Below are positions 34,488 through 47,631 of a DNA stretch of 64,000 nt, piece by piece. Under the pieces are notes generated by a model that was given only the letters and a program-made list of their open reading frames with translations, was not told the origin of the DNA and did no database searches. The DNA comes from Cornus controversa (lineage: Eukaryota; Streptophyta; Magnoliopsida; Cornales; Cornaceae), in contig CM048845.1 of assembly GCA_026545225.1 (NCBI GenBank), positions 56,768,033 to 56,832,032 of the forward strand, read 5' to 3'. How positions within the stretch are numbered: position 1 is the first letter of the stretch; every line of letters begins with the position of its first letter. Made by a program: the position numbers and the translations under genes.

Positions 34488-36283
34488 TTAGATGCCCTAT
34501 GGTGTAGCCCATTCATGTGTTATTTTCCTTTGAACCTAATGGCCCAATTAGTGAGGCTTAATTTAGGTTGGGTTCTCAACTGTTGCTATGGTTGAAGCCC
34601 AATGTAACTCTCTTATTTTTCTATATATATATTGTCTAAATTTCCAAAAAAAAAAAAAAAAAGAGAGCATTAACACCTTATAACAATAGTAGAAAAGTAA
34701 TTAGGATTTATTTTAGATCACTAAAAAAAATTGTTCTTTTTTAATGAGTTTTTTTCAACTTTGTTTAAAATTATTTTTTTTCAAACTGTCAACCAAAAAA
34801 TTAATTCAAATTGTTTTATGTTATTCTATTATTTGGAAACAGATATATCTTTAAAAAGTGGATCAAATACATCTTTGAGTTTCTTTGATTCTGTTTTCAG
34901 AAAACAAAAGCAGTTCAAAATTTTATTTGATTGACAAAAAAAATGAAAGAAAAATATGAGAGCATTCTTTTTTGTTATCGAAAAATGATTTTCAATATTA
35001 TTACTAATTTTTTCACAGAACCAAACATAGTTTTCCTGAAAGTTGTAATTAGTGCTGCAAATGAAACGAGCTCGGTTCAAACTCATTTGATAAGCAAAAA
35101 CTCAAGCTCAATTTCTAGACTCATTTAGTAAACGAGTCGATCTTGAACAATATTAAGCTCAATTTTTGTAAATTCGTGAACATAAACTCATGTAGGCTCA
35201 TAAACACGTTCATAAATACAGACTTGTATGAGTTCATAAATTTAAGTTCATAAACATGTTCACAAGCATAAATTTGTGTAGGCTTATACAAATTCTTAAA
35301 CAAACCAAAACATGATCATAAACTCAAATTAAGTTAAAAAAAACTCATAGTTTATCACAATCCCGAAGTGAGTAGGAGTCGTGAGAAATGGTTTGCAACC
35401 CTAGGTTATAACGTTGAAAGGGTATCCAGCACGCACCAATGTGATGCGTGGGTAATAAAGCAAGTATTGATAAAATTACCACGGACCAGCACGTTGAGGC
35501 TAGCTCTCAGCCAATGGCAACTCGTGACTACGTACTGCTGAAAAGAAACAACAGTAAGTGTCCTTCGACTGATTGATTGGCAGGTCCACTATGGTAACGT
35601 ACTGGTCGGTGACAGAAAAAGGTGAATGCATGTAATGGGTTATGTTTATATGTGGTTTAATTTTTGTCTTTTACCATCACTGATTACTATCGATCTTTGC
35701 ATGATTTTCATGTCAATGCAATACTGCATGCCTTGCTTTGGATTCTGGTATTTATTTGTATGCAACCCAGCAATGGGACCATCCATGGTGAACTAATCTT
35801 AGATCCATTACTCGATGCAAAGAAAAAGTTGATACATAGCTTTTTTGGATACAAATCAGTATATAAAGTAAATTTGTAAGTTGTGACTGATCAACGAGTG
35901 TGATGAGTATGACTCTGATATTTTGTATATCGGGTATGCGCAAATGCATGTATCATCGGTGTACCATACGAGTTGTGAATTTACAGTACATATAGTACAC
36001 TAATAAATCAAATGCGTCCGACGCAATGTATATTTACTCTTCTAACACGTTCTCTTCTAAAAAACTTGGTCAAGTACTTGCATGGGTCCAACGAGCCAAT
36101 GAATAATAATGTTTTAAAAATTATGGAAGTAGAAAAATGACGAGATTTGAACCCAGAACTTCCCAGACTCTTGTTAGACGTACATTATCTACTTCAAAAA
36201 CTTAAACTATTATAAAAGAGTGTAACTTGAATATTTATACAACTAAAAGCTGAGTTAATAACTTCCCCTCTAAAGTTCCTTAA
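34488..36283. other. Intergenic DNA with repeat-like fragment, no gene
   Basis: AT-rich with a poly-A run near 34648. At about 35053-35340 a segment starting GTGCTGCAAATGAAACGAGC with many 'cataaac' and 'aagctcaa' phrases looks like a hAT or MITE fragment; the other end was not found. The short frames at 34731-35303 are AT-composition artefacts. Nothing else is recognised. Confidence 0.5.
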
Positions 36284-37201
36284 GAATCCGTTTGACTAGC
36301 TTGAAGTAATAGGAAAAAAAAAGAAAAGGAAAAAATTAATTTCTTTTAGGAGTTTGGTTAGAAAGAAAGTGAAATTTTTTAGGAAAGTAGAATTCTATAA
36401 CTGCCATATTTATTTCAAAACGTTTCAAGTATAAAACATGAGAAAATGTTTATGCCTCATTAGTTGTTTATGTTCACTCTTATTTTTCTTCAGTGCAACT
36501 TTTCTAGTATAACACATTCTCATTTTTAGTAATATAATATAACCTTGAAAATTAATAATATGTTTTGTCTTTCTTCTTTTATTATTTGACTTGGAACTCT
36601 CTTTTTTATTTCTACTTTATTTTTATTTAATTATGGTATATTTATATTTTAGTATTTTTTTTCTTTTCTTTTTTCTTTCATTCTATATCATTGTGGTACC
36701 CAACCAAGTGGCCTATCACTAAGTTATATATATCCATAGTTTTCATGACATAAACTTAAAACATTTGCATACATCTAACAAAAAAATAAATTTTAAATCA
36801 CCAATGAGTTCCACCTAAGAAAAATATTATGAGCCCTATTTTAAAAGTAAATAAAAATAATTATATTTATTATTTTTAATAAAACATCATTTTACTATTT
36901 TTTTGCTAAAATTGAATATAAATAATTGGGCACAAAAAAGATTCATCTAACAGAAATTCATTTATTTTTTTAGTATTTGAAATCATTAGGGTAGTTTTGG
37001 TAGGTAAAATCATTTTCTTTTCATTTTGATAGTATCCAAAACAAAACAAAAAAATAATATTTTCTCACAACTTTCTTAAAAAACATTCATGTTGACCAAA
37101 TGTATGTAGGAAAATTAGTTTTCTTTTTATTCACTTCCCTTTTATTTTCATTTTCTATTTTCTTTCTTTTCTACTTTGATTCTCTCTGACCAAACGGAGT
37201 C
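36284..37201. mobile_element. PIF/Harbinger-like element, TSD TAA
   Basis: Left end GAATCCGTTTGAC and right end (reverse complement) GACTCCGTTTGGT are inverted, and both sides are flanked by TAA (36281-36283, 37202-37204). A TWA-type TSD and a CCGTTTG terminus fit PIF/Harbinger. The interior is AT-rich and non-coding. Length 918 bp. Confidence 0.55.
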
Positions 37202-37204
37202 TAA

Positions 37205-38026
37205 AAGAAAAATAAATCCCCTAAGAAAAGGTGAGCCAAATCTCTTCTTTTTTCTTTTTTTGTATACCTTTCAAAAAAAAAATCTCATTTTTTATTTTCT
37301 CAAAATCACCTCCTTCCAGGCCTGATTCTTAACAGTGAATTTCTGAATTATTTGCAAGGCTAATGAAAGGGTGGAACAGTTCCCAGAAAAGGTCAAATAT
37401 ACAGTCAATCTTATTGAGAAGGGTAGTTGACTATTGGAATCTGACATTTTTCATACATTTCATGTTCGTAATAATGAAAAACAAACTGTGGCTTCTAATT
37501 GTTCAAGAATGGTAGGATAGTGTGCTAAATGGTAATATGTTTGATGATCATTTGATTTGACTTTTTTAGCGCATAGATTCATTTAATTATTTAAATAGAG
37601 TTTAGAATTTTTATAGTTGAATTCGATTAATAATATCGATGACATGATATCACCAATTAATTAAATATTGACACGTACATAGTAGTAAGACTCTATTTTA
37701 TCAAGCAGATACATTTTTACTTACGTGAAATATATAATTGGTTTGTGATATAGTATCACCGGTACAATAAAGACTTGTTGTCCCTTAAATGATTTGTTCT
37801 CTTGAAAAAAAATAAAAAAAAATAGCATGGGAGTTGAATCTAAGGGCTAGTTTGAATTGATAGAATTGGAAGGAAAAAATAAATGACCGATAGTGTTTTT
37901 TTATGTTTGGTTTGTTAAAAGGAGAGAGAGAAAAAAAAGATCAAATCTTTCCTTTGTTATCCTCTTAAAAGTAGAAAATTTTGGAGAAAAATGATAAGGA
38001 GTTAAGAAAAACTTTTATAATACTAA
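37205..38026. other. Spacer between MITEs, no gene
   Basis: AT-rich. A segment at about 37845-38000 (GGGCTAGTTTGAATTGATAG...) is reminiscent of another MITE terminus but lacks a clear partner. No coding sequence. Confidence 0.5.
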
Positions 38027-38494
38027 GGGTCCGTTTGGATAAAGTGGGGAGAAAAGAAAGGAGAGGATAACATTAGTTATGAGAGAAAGGAGAGGAGAGG
38101 AGAGGATAGCAATAACCTCTATTTATGTTTGGATAAACAGGAGAGAAAAGAAAGGAAAAGATAGTAATTTTGTTTTGATAGAGAAAAGAAAAGAAAGGAT
38201 AACAATCAAATTACTAACATACCCTTTTACTTAAGTTTATGGAAGAGTATAAGAATTTTATGTGTTAAAATATTGAGGTCAATTTTGGTATTATAAAACT
38301 TATACTTAAGTTTCAATCCTTTCCCTCCCAATCTTCTCATTTTTGGGAGGATTGCAATTGAGGGATAAGGAAGGATTGCTATCCCTCCTTATCATTTCTT
38401 TTCTTTTAAAAATACTCACCCAAACACAATATCCCCTATCCTCTCCTTTCTTTTCTCTCCTTATCCTTCCAAATCCCTCAATCCAAACGAAGCC
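38027..38494. mobile_element. Tourist-like MITE (PIF/Harbinger), TSD TAA
   Basis: Starts GGGTCCGTTTGGATAAAG and ends with the complement of GGCTTCGTTTGGATTGAG. The sub-terminal GAGAAAAGAAAGGAGAGGAT block is inverted on both sides. Flanked by TAA (38024-38026, 38495-38497). Length 468 bp, purine-rich arm left, pyrimidine-rich arm right, able to fold into a long hairpin. No coding capacity. Confidence 0.8.
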
Positions 38495-38497
38495 TAA

Positions 38498-39142
38498 AAC
38501 TAACCCTTACATTTTAAAGAACAAAAATTTAAACACATTTGAGTCCGTTTTTAACATTAGGTGATGTGCCATTGTTGAATATATATATATATTCAGTTTG
38601 ATAAGACAATAAAACTATGGAAGGTGTGGATTCTTAGAGCCATTAAATCCTATTTTAAGACTCTATTTTCTTTGTTTATGCTATGTTTAGTAGGAAGGAA
38701 GAAAATTGGATACAGGGGAGAGAAGAATGGATGGATGAAACATTTCTAGGGAAGAGATATTGTTTTTTTCTCTTTTTGTTTGATTGGATGGAAGAGAAGA
38801 GAAGAATGTGACACTTTAATTTGTTTGTTAAGAGATAAGAGAAAAAGATAGATTGCTAATATTGAGTTTATTTAATAATTATAAAGGGTAGTAATGTGAT
38901 TTAAAATTTTCATAACACTATAATAGTCATGCTTTTTCTTCTTTCCTATCTTTCGTCTATATTTGGAGGAATGAAAATTTGTAAAGGAGGAAGGATGGCT
39001 CATCCATCCTCTTTTCTCTTCCCTCACTGTCCCCTCTCTACCAAACAAAGAAAGTTTATTCCTTCATTCTTATCTAACATCCACCCTTCTTTCCAAATGG
39101 ACCATACAGTAAAATATTCGAAAAAAAAATTCATGATGAATT
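38498..39142. other. Spacer with a second, decayed MITE-like inverted repeat
   Basis: At 38685-39055 the left arm (TGTTTAGTAGGAAGGAAG, GGGGAGAGAAGAATGG) and right arm (CCATCCTC...CCCCTCTCTACCAAACA) are imperfectly complementary, suggesting a degraded Harbinger-type MITE. The remainder is AT-rich with nothing seen. Confidence 0.45.
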
Positions 39143-39900
39143 TGTGACATATATATCTATAATTGGCAAGTTTTGGTGTCAAAACTATATTTGGAGTTGT
39201 TTTAACTTTTTGTTCAATTCTTTGTAATCAATCATGGAGCTCACAAACAAGTGCATGAACATCGTTGTTGATCAAGTAAGAGTGTCATATAATCAAGATA
39301 AGTGAGTGAGGATGCTTTGCACTTTGTATCTTGAAGTTCAATTTTGAAAACTAGGGTTTTAAACTTCAATTTTGAGAGTTTTCAAAGTTGGACCGGTCCA
39401 ATTGAAGTTGGACAGGTCCAAGTACGTTTAGTTTCTCAAAAATCAATTTTTGGCCACAGTTGACTGATCCACTTGAGTTTGATCAGACCGGTCCAACTTA
39501 GTTGAACTGGTCTAGATGAAGCCCGAATCGGTCCAACTTTGCTGAGTTAGCTTTTTTGATTTGAAAATTCCTATTTTGACTCAAAATTGATTTCTAAAAT
39601 TCAGGGACTTTGGAAATATGCTAAAGTATTTCTGAACTTATTTTCCAATAAATTTTAGAACTTAATCCTCTATAAATACTCTCTTATGTTTTCTTTCTAA
39701 TTACGCTTTTTGAAAAATATTATTTTAGAGAGAGCTTTGAGATATTTTTAGGATGAAAAATTCTCCATTAATTTTTTGTTTATGTTTATTTGAAATCACG
39801 TCTATATACATTGAGTGATTAGGGTTATGACTCTTTCTACTTGATCAATTGTTCGAAAATTACTTCAGAGATTTCTTATTAATCAAGTCACTAGTTCGTT
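39143..39900 (+). mobile_element. Truncated Copia LTR, same family as 6123-7321
   Basis: Begins TGTGACATATATATC and follows the order of the complete LTR: AATTGGCA, then TGTCAAAACT, a CAAGTGCATG block, GCACTTT near 39319, AAACTAGGGTTTTAA, then a GGACCGGTCC palindrome cluster (39388-39540) and the TTTTAGAGAGAG segment. Homology ends near 39900 where a LINE fragment begins, so about 60% of the LTR remains. Confidence 0.75.
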
Positions 39901-39924
39901 TGACTTAGTTTCCTAAATATGTTA

Positions 39925-40165
39925 TTAGGGCCATACATAAAGGGCATTTGGGGATTCAACAACATGATAGCCTTCAATCTTGCTCTCCAATCCAAAATCT
40001 CCTGGAGACTAGGGAAAAAGGATAGTTCATTTCTTTGACATATTTTAAAAATCATTACTCTCCTAGGCAAATGGAATGCCTCTCGGTTTTGGAAAGCTTG
40101 GCTGCAACTAAATAAGCCCATCATTCAAAGAGGCCGAGCATATATGAAAATTTTATTTTTTAATA
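39925..40165 (+). mobile_element. L1-type LINE reverse-transcriptase fragment
   Basis: With one frameshift the plus strand reads KGHLGIQQ, then MIAFNLALQSKISWRLGKKD and FWKAWLQL. This matches the conserved GGLGI...FNxALxxKxxWRL block downstream of RT in plant L1 ORF2. An A-rich run at 40160-40185 may be the tail. The open frame on the opposite strand is a shadow. Confidence 0.55.
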
Positions 40166-40185
40166 AAAAAAAAAAGGAAAAACCC

Positions 40186-43100
40186 TTTTAACCACTGACT
40201 CTTTAAACTTGTGGTTGCAATATAAACATCACGTACATACCATCATCAAGAAAATGGAGATTTGGCTCGATGAAAAGGATTAATCGTTGGTGAGAAAACT
40301 TGATCCCCTCCAAGGATAATCATATGGTTACATCCACATCCATCTGAAACAAATTCATGACACCATCCTTGATCAAAAGTATCTGTGTTTTCATATCTAA
40401 TTAATGCAGGTCAATACAAAACATTTCATACGTACAGATCTTTCGCCACCATATCTTTCTATATTTATGCATGTGTGTGTCTATATGTATTATGCATCTG
40501 GAAAGTCATTAATTGGCAACACTAGAAAACGAGAAACTGAAGCACAGGTCTGAGAAGAACTGATGGAACCTACTATGACAAAGACCTAATACAAAGACCA
40601 GCCCAGCCAAGTTTTCCTAGCTTCTCTCTCTCTCTGACTCTCTGACTCTCGTAGATATATAAACCATGCACAAATTGATGGTACGTAAGTCAGTGAGTGG
40701 GCATAATGCCACACAGAAACAGAAGCAATTAATGTGATTTATGGACTTTATTACATATATATATATATACACCCAACGTAATATAATGCATGTGAAAGGC
40801 TCGTGCATTTAATGCATGCATGCTTACGAGCATTAACGTTGGCCACACAATAATTTTCAGAAAAAAAAATAAAAAATTACGCTTTTAAACTCTAAAAACT
40901 AATAAATTCTATAAATTTTTCATAAAAACATAAGAATTATACTTTTAATTTTTAAAGACAAATAAGTTTTATAAAAAAATTTCAAGGACAAATAAGTCCT
41001 AAAAAAATGTTCATCGGATAATGAAATCTTACTTTTCATAAAAAAATCTAACAAAGTTTATAACTAGTACAATTCATCTTTTATCCTTTTCATATATCAC
41101 CTATGTTGTCTAACTAATTTTCTCCAAACTATTTTACTAAAAACTTTATTGAAAACAAATAATTTAAGAAATTTTTTTTATTTCAAATTCACGTTATATT
41201 CAATTTATTAAGATAACTTGATAATATTTTTAGATAACATTGTCTTGAATTCATGGAGATTTATTTTTTATTATTGAGTTTTTTTAAGCAATATTAAATA
41301 GAAAATTCAAAAATAATAATCATTTATTATTCATAAATGTAATGAATCAAAAGTATTTCATTGTATTTTAACATGTTGTGAGTATTTACGGAAAGTAAAT
41401 TTGAAATATTTTTTTAAATATTATAGGATTATTAATTTTGGTAACAATTAATATTTTTTAAAATAGGTATTAGTTACAAAATATTGAAAGTAAAGAGAAA
41501 ATTTGTATTTTAGTGTGAAAAAAAGGCACTAATGAAAATTGAGAAATAAATGGTAATACTGAATTTTTTTTAATTATTTATTAAATTTGAACTTAGTTGG
41601 AAATATTTTTTAAAAGTAAGACTTATTTGTCTTTGTAAAAGTTTTATAAGAATTATTTGTTATTAATGTTTAAAAGTAGGACTTCTTTGTATTTTTAAAA
41701 ATTTTGTAGGAGTTATTTCTCTTTAGAGTTTAAAAGTAGGATTTATCAGTAATTTTTCCAAAGAAAAATGATCCTACTTTAATTTTGTCATTAAAAATTG
41801 GTGGGAATATCTCTTGCGCTCCAATTCATGTTTCCATAAAATAAAATAATTGAGTCTACCCTCCAAATGGTTCTTAGTATTTGTCAACATTCTCTATTTT
41901 CTTCTTCAACCTAATCTCTCATAGGAGCCGTGAAGTAAAACTTATCCATTTTTTACACGTTTTTATTTTCTATGAAAATTAATAACATTTTCAAATTCAT
42001 GATTTTTTTTAAAATTTTATATCCTAAATCTCTTGTTAGTGAAAAAATTCTCAAATTTTTCTTCATTGTGGCAAAGCGTTAGACTACGTATGAATTATGG
42101 ACTAAATCAAATGATTTTTTTTCTTTTCTATTTACGATAAACATTTGGATTCTAAGTTTTATTATTCTTTCAGTGATTTCTAGATCATATTTTGGATGAA
42201 GTGAATGTTTTTGAAAAAAATGATAAAATCACATAAGAGGAGGGTTGAATAGAGTTACATGAATAACTCCATAGTAAACTTTCATTTTAAAATAAAGAGC
42301 AACACCGTCATATTTTTTTTTTCCTATAGTTTCATAAAACACAAATATCACTTCTTTTAATTTTATTAATTTACTCCCTCCTATTATTAAATTGATCAAA
42401 TCACCACCTCCTATTAGTTATCACTTCAAGTTAACGGTAACACGTCTGTGACTCACATGGTCTACCTCCAAAGCTTTGAATGACTAAAATATTCTTCATC
42501 AAATCGTTCGTTAAATTTATTCAAAATGCCTTAAATTTCCTAATTTCATTTGCCAACTAACAGTTCCCTGAGGTGGTTTGATTGTTACAGGAGATATAAT
42601 GTCAAAAAAATTGATAGAACAGGAGTTTTTGTGAATTAAATCTTAAATTTCCTTTAACCAATAAGTCCTATTTTTAAAAATAAAATAAAAAAATTCATTT
42701 AAATTCTAAATCACTGAACCTTCCATTAAGTCCTTTCCAAATACATGTAAATATTGGTAATTATAAATTGAAAAGTTGATACATAACTTTTTTTATATAT
42801 ATTCTTTTAACTTTTAATTAATTAATGGATACTGCAGAATTCAAATACTAATTAATTTCATTTAAATTCAATTTAAAAATATTTTATAGAATTAATAACG
42901 AATTTAATATACAAAAAATTAAATATATTATAACAAATCAAAAAAATGTTATATTTTCTTTTTATTTAAATTTTGTATCTAATTTTGTGAAGTTAAAAAT
43001 GAAAGTTTGAGCTTAAATTTTATAGCTAATTTATCAATGGTATAAAGGAAACTTTTAGTGATGTAAAATTTAAATGGAATTTTTTTTTAAAGTAGGACTT

Positions 43101-44491
43101 ATCAATTTTTTAAAAAAATTATAAGATTTATTTGTCTTTTAATAAAAAAACTAGGATTTGGAAACAATTTTTCAAAACACTGAAAAAACTTTGCCCACAC
43201 TAGCTTTGAGGTAAACGAAAAAAAAAAGAAATATTTATTCTCTCTTATGATTTTTTATTTTTTATTTGTAAAATCTAGTCTAACAATTACTGGTGCCTCA
43301 CCATTTCGCACTTGTCACGAAATGATTGGTTTAAATGTTAAATCATCCTTTTTTTTTTATTTCATTTGCTGGACCTGTTTACATCTAATCAAATAGTACC
43401 ACTGTGTTGGTCTTGACAGTTGAGAACAGTCTCTGCATGTGGACATGTGAACCTCTTCCGTATAACAACATATCCTATACTAGTAATTGGGTAGGCATGC
43501 CTAGTAAATCCAATTATATTTCCGGTAAAAGAAAAAGGATAAAGGGAAAAAAAACAATCTCCACATCTATTTATTATCCTTTTACAAATAATCCTCCCAA
43601 CTAGAAATTATCATTTTGAAATATTGATTTCTTGCAATTAAAGACATATTCTTATTAAATATGTCCTTTTATATTAAATTGTCTTTATTATGTTTTCTCT
43701 TATTCAAATATTAATTAAAGTTAAAATCATAAAACTTCCCTCTACCATAAAAAAATTCTCATAAAATTTTTCTAATTTTTCTCTCATATAAGGACAATTT
43801 TAATCCGCCCTGTCAGTTTGCATTTGAGATTACCAAAATGTCTTTCGTTTATTTAATAAATTTAAATAGATAAAAAGAGTTATTGTAAAATATCGCATGT
43901 GCCCATAAGGTACACGACATTATTTGATAAATTTATAAAACGTTAAAGGCTTAAGTGAATCCAGGTCATCTGAATCATCTTGAAGGCCTATGTTGAATTT
44001 GAGTTAGTTTAAACTTATGATTAGCTTTAAAAAAACTTAATTCTTAAGTAAATAATTTCTAAGACATACACTTGAATTAGAAAATATCATTTATGGTTCT
44101 TAAAAGTATTAACTTAGGCTTTGAACTCAATTGATTCATTTTATAAAACCTTGTCATGCACATTTACTTCTTTGGAAACTTATCTCAAAAATTTGGCTGA
44201 GTGTTGAATTTTAGGGGCAAAAATGTAAATATGAGTTTTCGATGAATTTTGATACAAAAAGTGCATGCAATTGAACCCCATGATTTATCATGATCATATA
44301 AATTTTTTCAGCTCCAAATGACTTGATTTGGTCATTCAAATTTAACAATGAACTTTTGACTCAACGTTGTGAAATTTCATTTTATACTAAAAACTAAAAA
44401 AATTAGATTTTGATTCACTTGGAATTTGATTTTGAAACTATTTTTATTAATTCCAAATTAGGGGGGGGGGGTACTTTTCTTATTTACATTG
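40186..44491. other. AT-rich intergenic DNA, no gene
   Basis: About 4.3 kb without coding potential. Two long imperfect inverted repeats are present (40865-41760 and 42640-43170), TA/CT microsatellites lie at 40622-40645 and 40756-40770, and a G11 run is at 44461-44471. The 66-aa frame at 43404 matches nothing known. Confidence 0.6.
40865..41762. repeat. Long imperfect inverted repeat (MITE-like)
   Basis: The left arm contains CGCTTTTAAACTCTAAA and repeated 'gacaaataagt' phrases. The right arm carries their complements ('acttatttgtctt', AGAGTTTAAAAGTAGG). The arms are diverged over more than 100 bases each. A second, similar structure lies at 42640-43170 and shares 'taagtcctatttttaaa'. Termini and TSD are unclear. 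Confidence 0.5.
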
Positions 44492-44772
44492 TGTTGACCC
44501 AATGGTGTTCACCTAAGGACAATCTAGTAATTTTGATGATTACAAATCATTAAACGTGTTTTAACGCTAATATCTACATTGAGTTATTGTGCTAGTCGAT
44601 CAAATTCAAAGATAAGAATCAAGGAAGTAAAGTCAAATTTTAAAACACTTCAAGCTCAAATGTTCAACACAAACATCTTCAAGTGTATTGAAATACAAGA
44701 TCACCAAAATAGAAGCATTCAAGCCAACAAGATTATCAAACTCTAGAATGCAAAGCAAAGAAACATGTCTCG
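44492..44772 (+). mobile_element. LTR 5' fragment, broken by a solo LTR insertion
   Basis: Begins TGTTGACCCAATGGTG, a form typical of Copia LTR starts, and runs to the TSD TCTCG at 44768-44772 where the next element was inserted. Continuation beyond 48631 was not recognised as LTR. Assignment is by the terminal sequence only. Confidence 0.4.
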
Positions 44773-44955
44773 TGTCAGGACCGGAATTTATTTTGACCGG
44801 TTCCGGGCGATTTTGGACCGGATTGATTTTTTTTCGAATAAATTAAATTCGAAAAGATGTGGATATATATATACATATGTGGAATTATATATATATATAG
44901 CTTGGATGTGGACATTTATATATATAGGATTATATATATAGAAGTGGAGGAAATG

Positions 44956-44998
<43 letters not shown>

Positions 44999-46918
44999 GG
45001 TTTGTACGTATATGTGGAAGAAAGGAGAATACCCATGTGGTATTTTATACATATAATGAATATATGTAATTATATAACTATGTGGGTGAGATTATGTGGT
45101 GTATAATAAAGCAAGAAAAGAGGATAAGAAATGAGAGGAGGAGAGGGAATCTGCCGAAAAAGAAAAAGAAGAAAAGAAAAAAAAAAAAAAAGAAAGAGAA
45201 GGAGAAATCGGGGAGAGAGAGAGAAACCGAGAAGGTAGAGAGAGAAAGGGAAATCGGGAGAGGGAACGGCCGATTCTGGTGCTGGCCGTGAAGGCAAGGA
45301 CACGATCGTCGCTAGGCTCGGTGGTGCGCTCTACGGTGAGCCTTGGTCGGAGCTCGATGGGTTGTTGGTGGTCCGATTTTGGGTTTATTCGACTGGGGGG
45401 ATCACGGTGGTGCGAGCTGCTTGATTCGCAGTTTCGATTGGCCCTTGGTGGTGGTGGTTTGGCTGAAGATGGTGATGCTCTCGGCTATGAGGTGGTTCGC
45501 CGTGTTTGGCTTCGGCCGGTAAAACCTTGGTTGGGTCTTCATGGTGGTTCGACTGACCCAGCGGCTGGGGATTTTCTGGGCCTGGGTTGTTGAGTTACAA
45601 TGGTTGAGTTTTGGTTAGTCTTCATGGGCTAGCCACGGTTTGATGGGTTCATGGCAGCAGGTGGTGTTTGGTTCAGGTTTGGACTGAGCTCGGCTGGGTT
45701 CGGTTACAGAGGCTTCGAATGGGTCTGTGGTGGTTGGATCTTAGTAGTGCCGAACCTGGGTTCCGGCAGGGGGTTTCAAAATTGGGTTTGTGCAGGGGTG
45801 GATCTCGCGGTGAGTTTTGGCTATGGGTCCTCCCATGTGGGTTCGGTTGATGCTTGAGGTTGACGATGGTAGTCATTGGGTCGGCTGGTGTATGCCGAAG
45901 GTGGAGACTAGTTTGGCTTCAAAAGGGTGGCCTTTGTGGTTGTAGCTTGCGGATTTGGATTCGACTATGGGTCTTCACCGAAGTGGTGATGACGGTGGCT
46001 GCCATAGTTTGTAAAGTTGAAAGGTGACAGCTTGTTATTGAAAATTGAATTAGTTTGGGTTTTGGTTGTAGCTGGGTTTTGGTTGGGCTTCGCATGGTTG
46101 ATGCATGGCGATCCAAGGTGGTGGCAGTGGATGGCCGATTATGGGTCTACATTGTATATTAGGCTTGAAAGTAATGGTTTGTGATTTGGGCCCTCATTAA
46201 TAGCGGGCTTCGACCTTGGAGTTGGGTTGGAATTAAATTTGGGTTGGTTTCCATTTGATTTCATATTGGATTGTGGTTTGTATTGGCTCGAAAAGTGGAT
46301 AGAAATGGGCCAAAAATAGCTTGAGTTGGACTCATGATTTGGATTGTTGGCGTGGGCTTGACACGGGACGTGACCGAGCAAAGAAATGGACCGCTTTGCA
46401 GGCGCGGGCTTAGTGAAAGCGGGACCTAAGGCAAGTTGATTCTTGCCTCTATCTCCTATGTATATTTTAATTATGTTGATTAATTTTACGTATGTTCTTA
46501 ATTTGATCATATGTAGCGTTTGTATATATATATGTGCGTATATATATAAAGATGAATATATATGTATATACGTGGGAGGTGAGGATATATATATGTGGGT
46601 ATATATATATGTGTGTGGGCTTGGAGAATAAGAGCATTGTTAAATTCAAATGCTGATTTGCATTGTTACATGCATATTTAGGAATTGAGCCATGTAAAGT
46701 ATGCTAAATTATATATGTATATTTAGCTAGATGTTGCCTTGCATGCATATATAATTCTTATGCATGAGTTGAGTATACGTAAGTATATATGTGATTATAT
46801 ATGTGGTGCAGTAGTAGAAATGTATGCTAAATTGATTATGGCATAGAAGGGCATTGGAAAAGCATGAAATGTGTGAAGTGTTATGTATGCTTTTACTACC
46901 TATATGGGTGACATGATA

Positions 46919-46958
<40 letters not shown>

Positions 46959-47584
46959 CGTGATTGCATATGGTTGTAAGAATGCATGTTGGTTGCTCGT
47001 AATAAATGCATGATTGGAATGAAAGCATGATTATATTTATGCTAATGTACATGTATATATGATTATATGCAGGATGTGACATATATATGTTGTGTATGTG
47101 CAAATGTGACTATATACGATTTCGGTGAAAAGTGTGTTCATTGGTGAAAAACGTGAAAATGTGATTTTTATAGATTTATGCATGAAAGATATGATTTTCT
47201 TGAAAATGCATAAGCATGATAACTTTCATGGACTGAGTGAATGACATTGTGACAATCTTGAGTTGAGAAGGAAAATGCATTGAATTGATAAAATGCATTG
47301 TATGGTGTGGATAAGTGCATTGATGTGATTATGTGCACTATGTGAAAAGCGAGATTTTTGGGGCATGTGTGAGAATTAATAAGGGTATTAAACTCTAGGG
47401 TGCAAGACCCAAAACTTGGTCAAGCGGGTGTTGCTTCTGTCGGGTTAGTAGTCCGAAAAGCGTGAGCAGAGTATGTGGTCCCAAAGCGACCCTTACTACA
47501 GATTGTGACAAGCGAAGTCCTCAGTTGAATTGATTTTTGAAAATTTGTGGCGTGAGTTATATATACGAAATGTGACTGTCAATT

Positions 47585-47631
<47 letters not shown>

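Noticed and set aside
45070-46510. Series of 60-123 aa frames, some Gly/Trp-rich
   Set aside because: All are within the 3.85-kb solo LTR, in a GT-rich stretch. They overlap in several frames on both strands with no domain.
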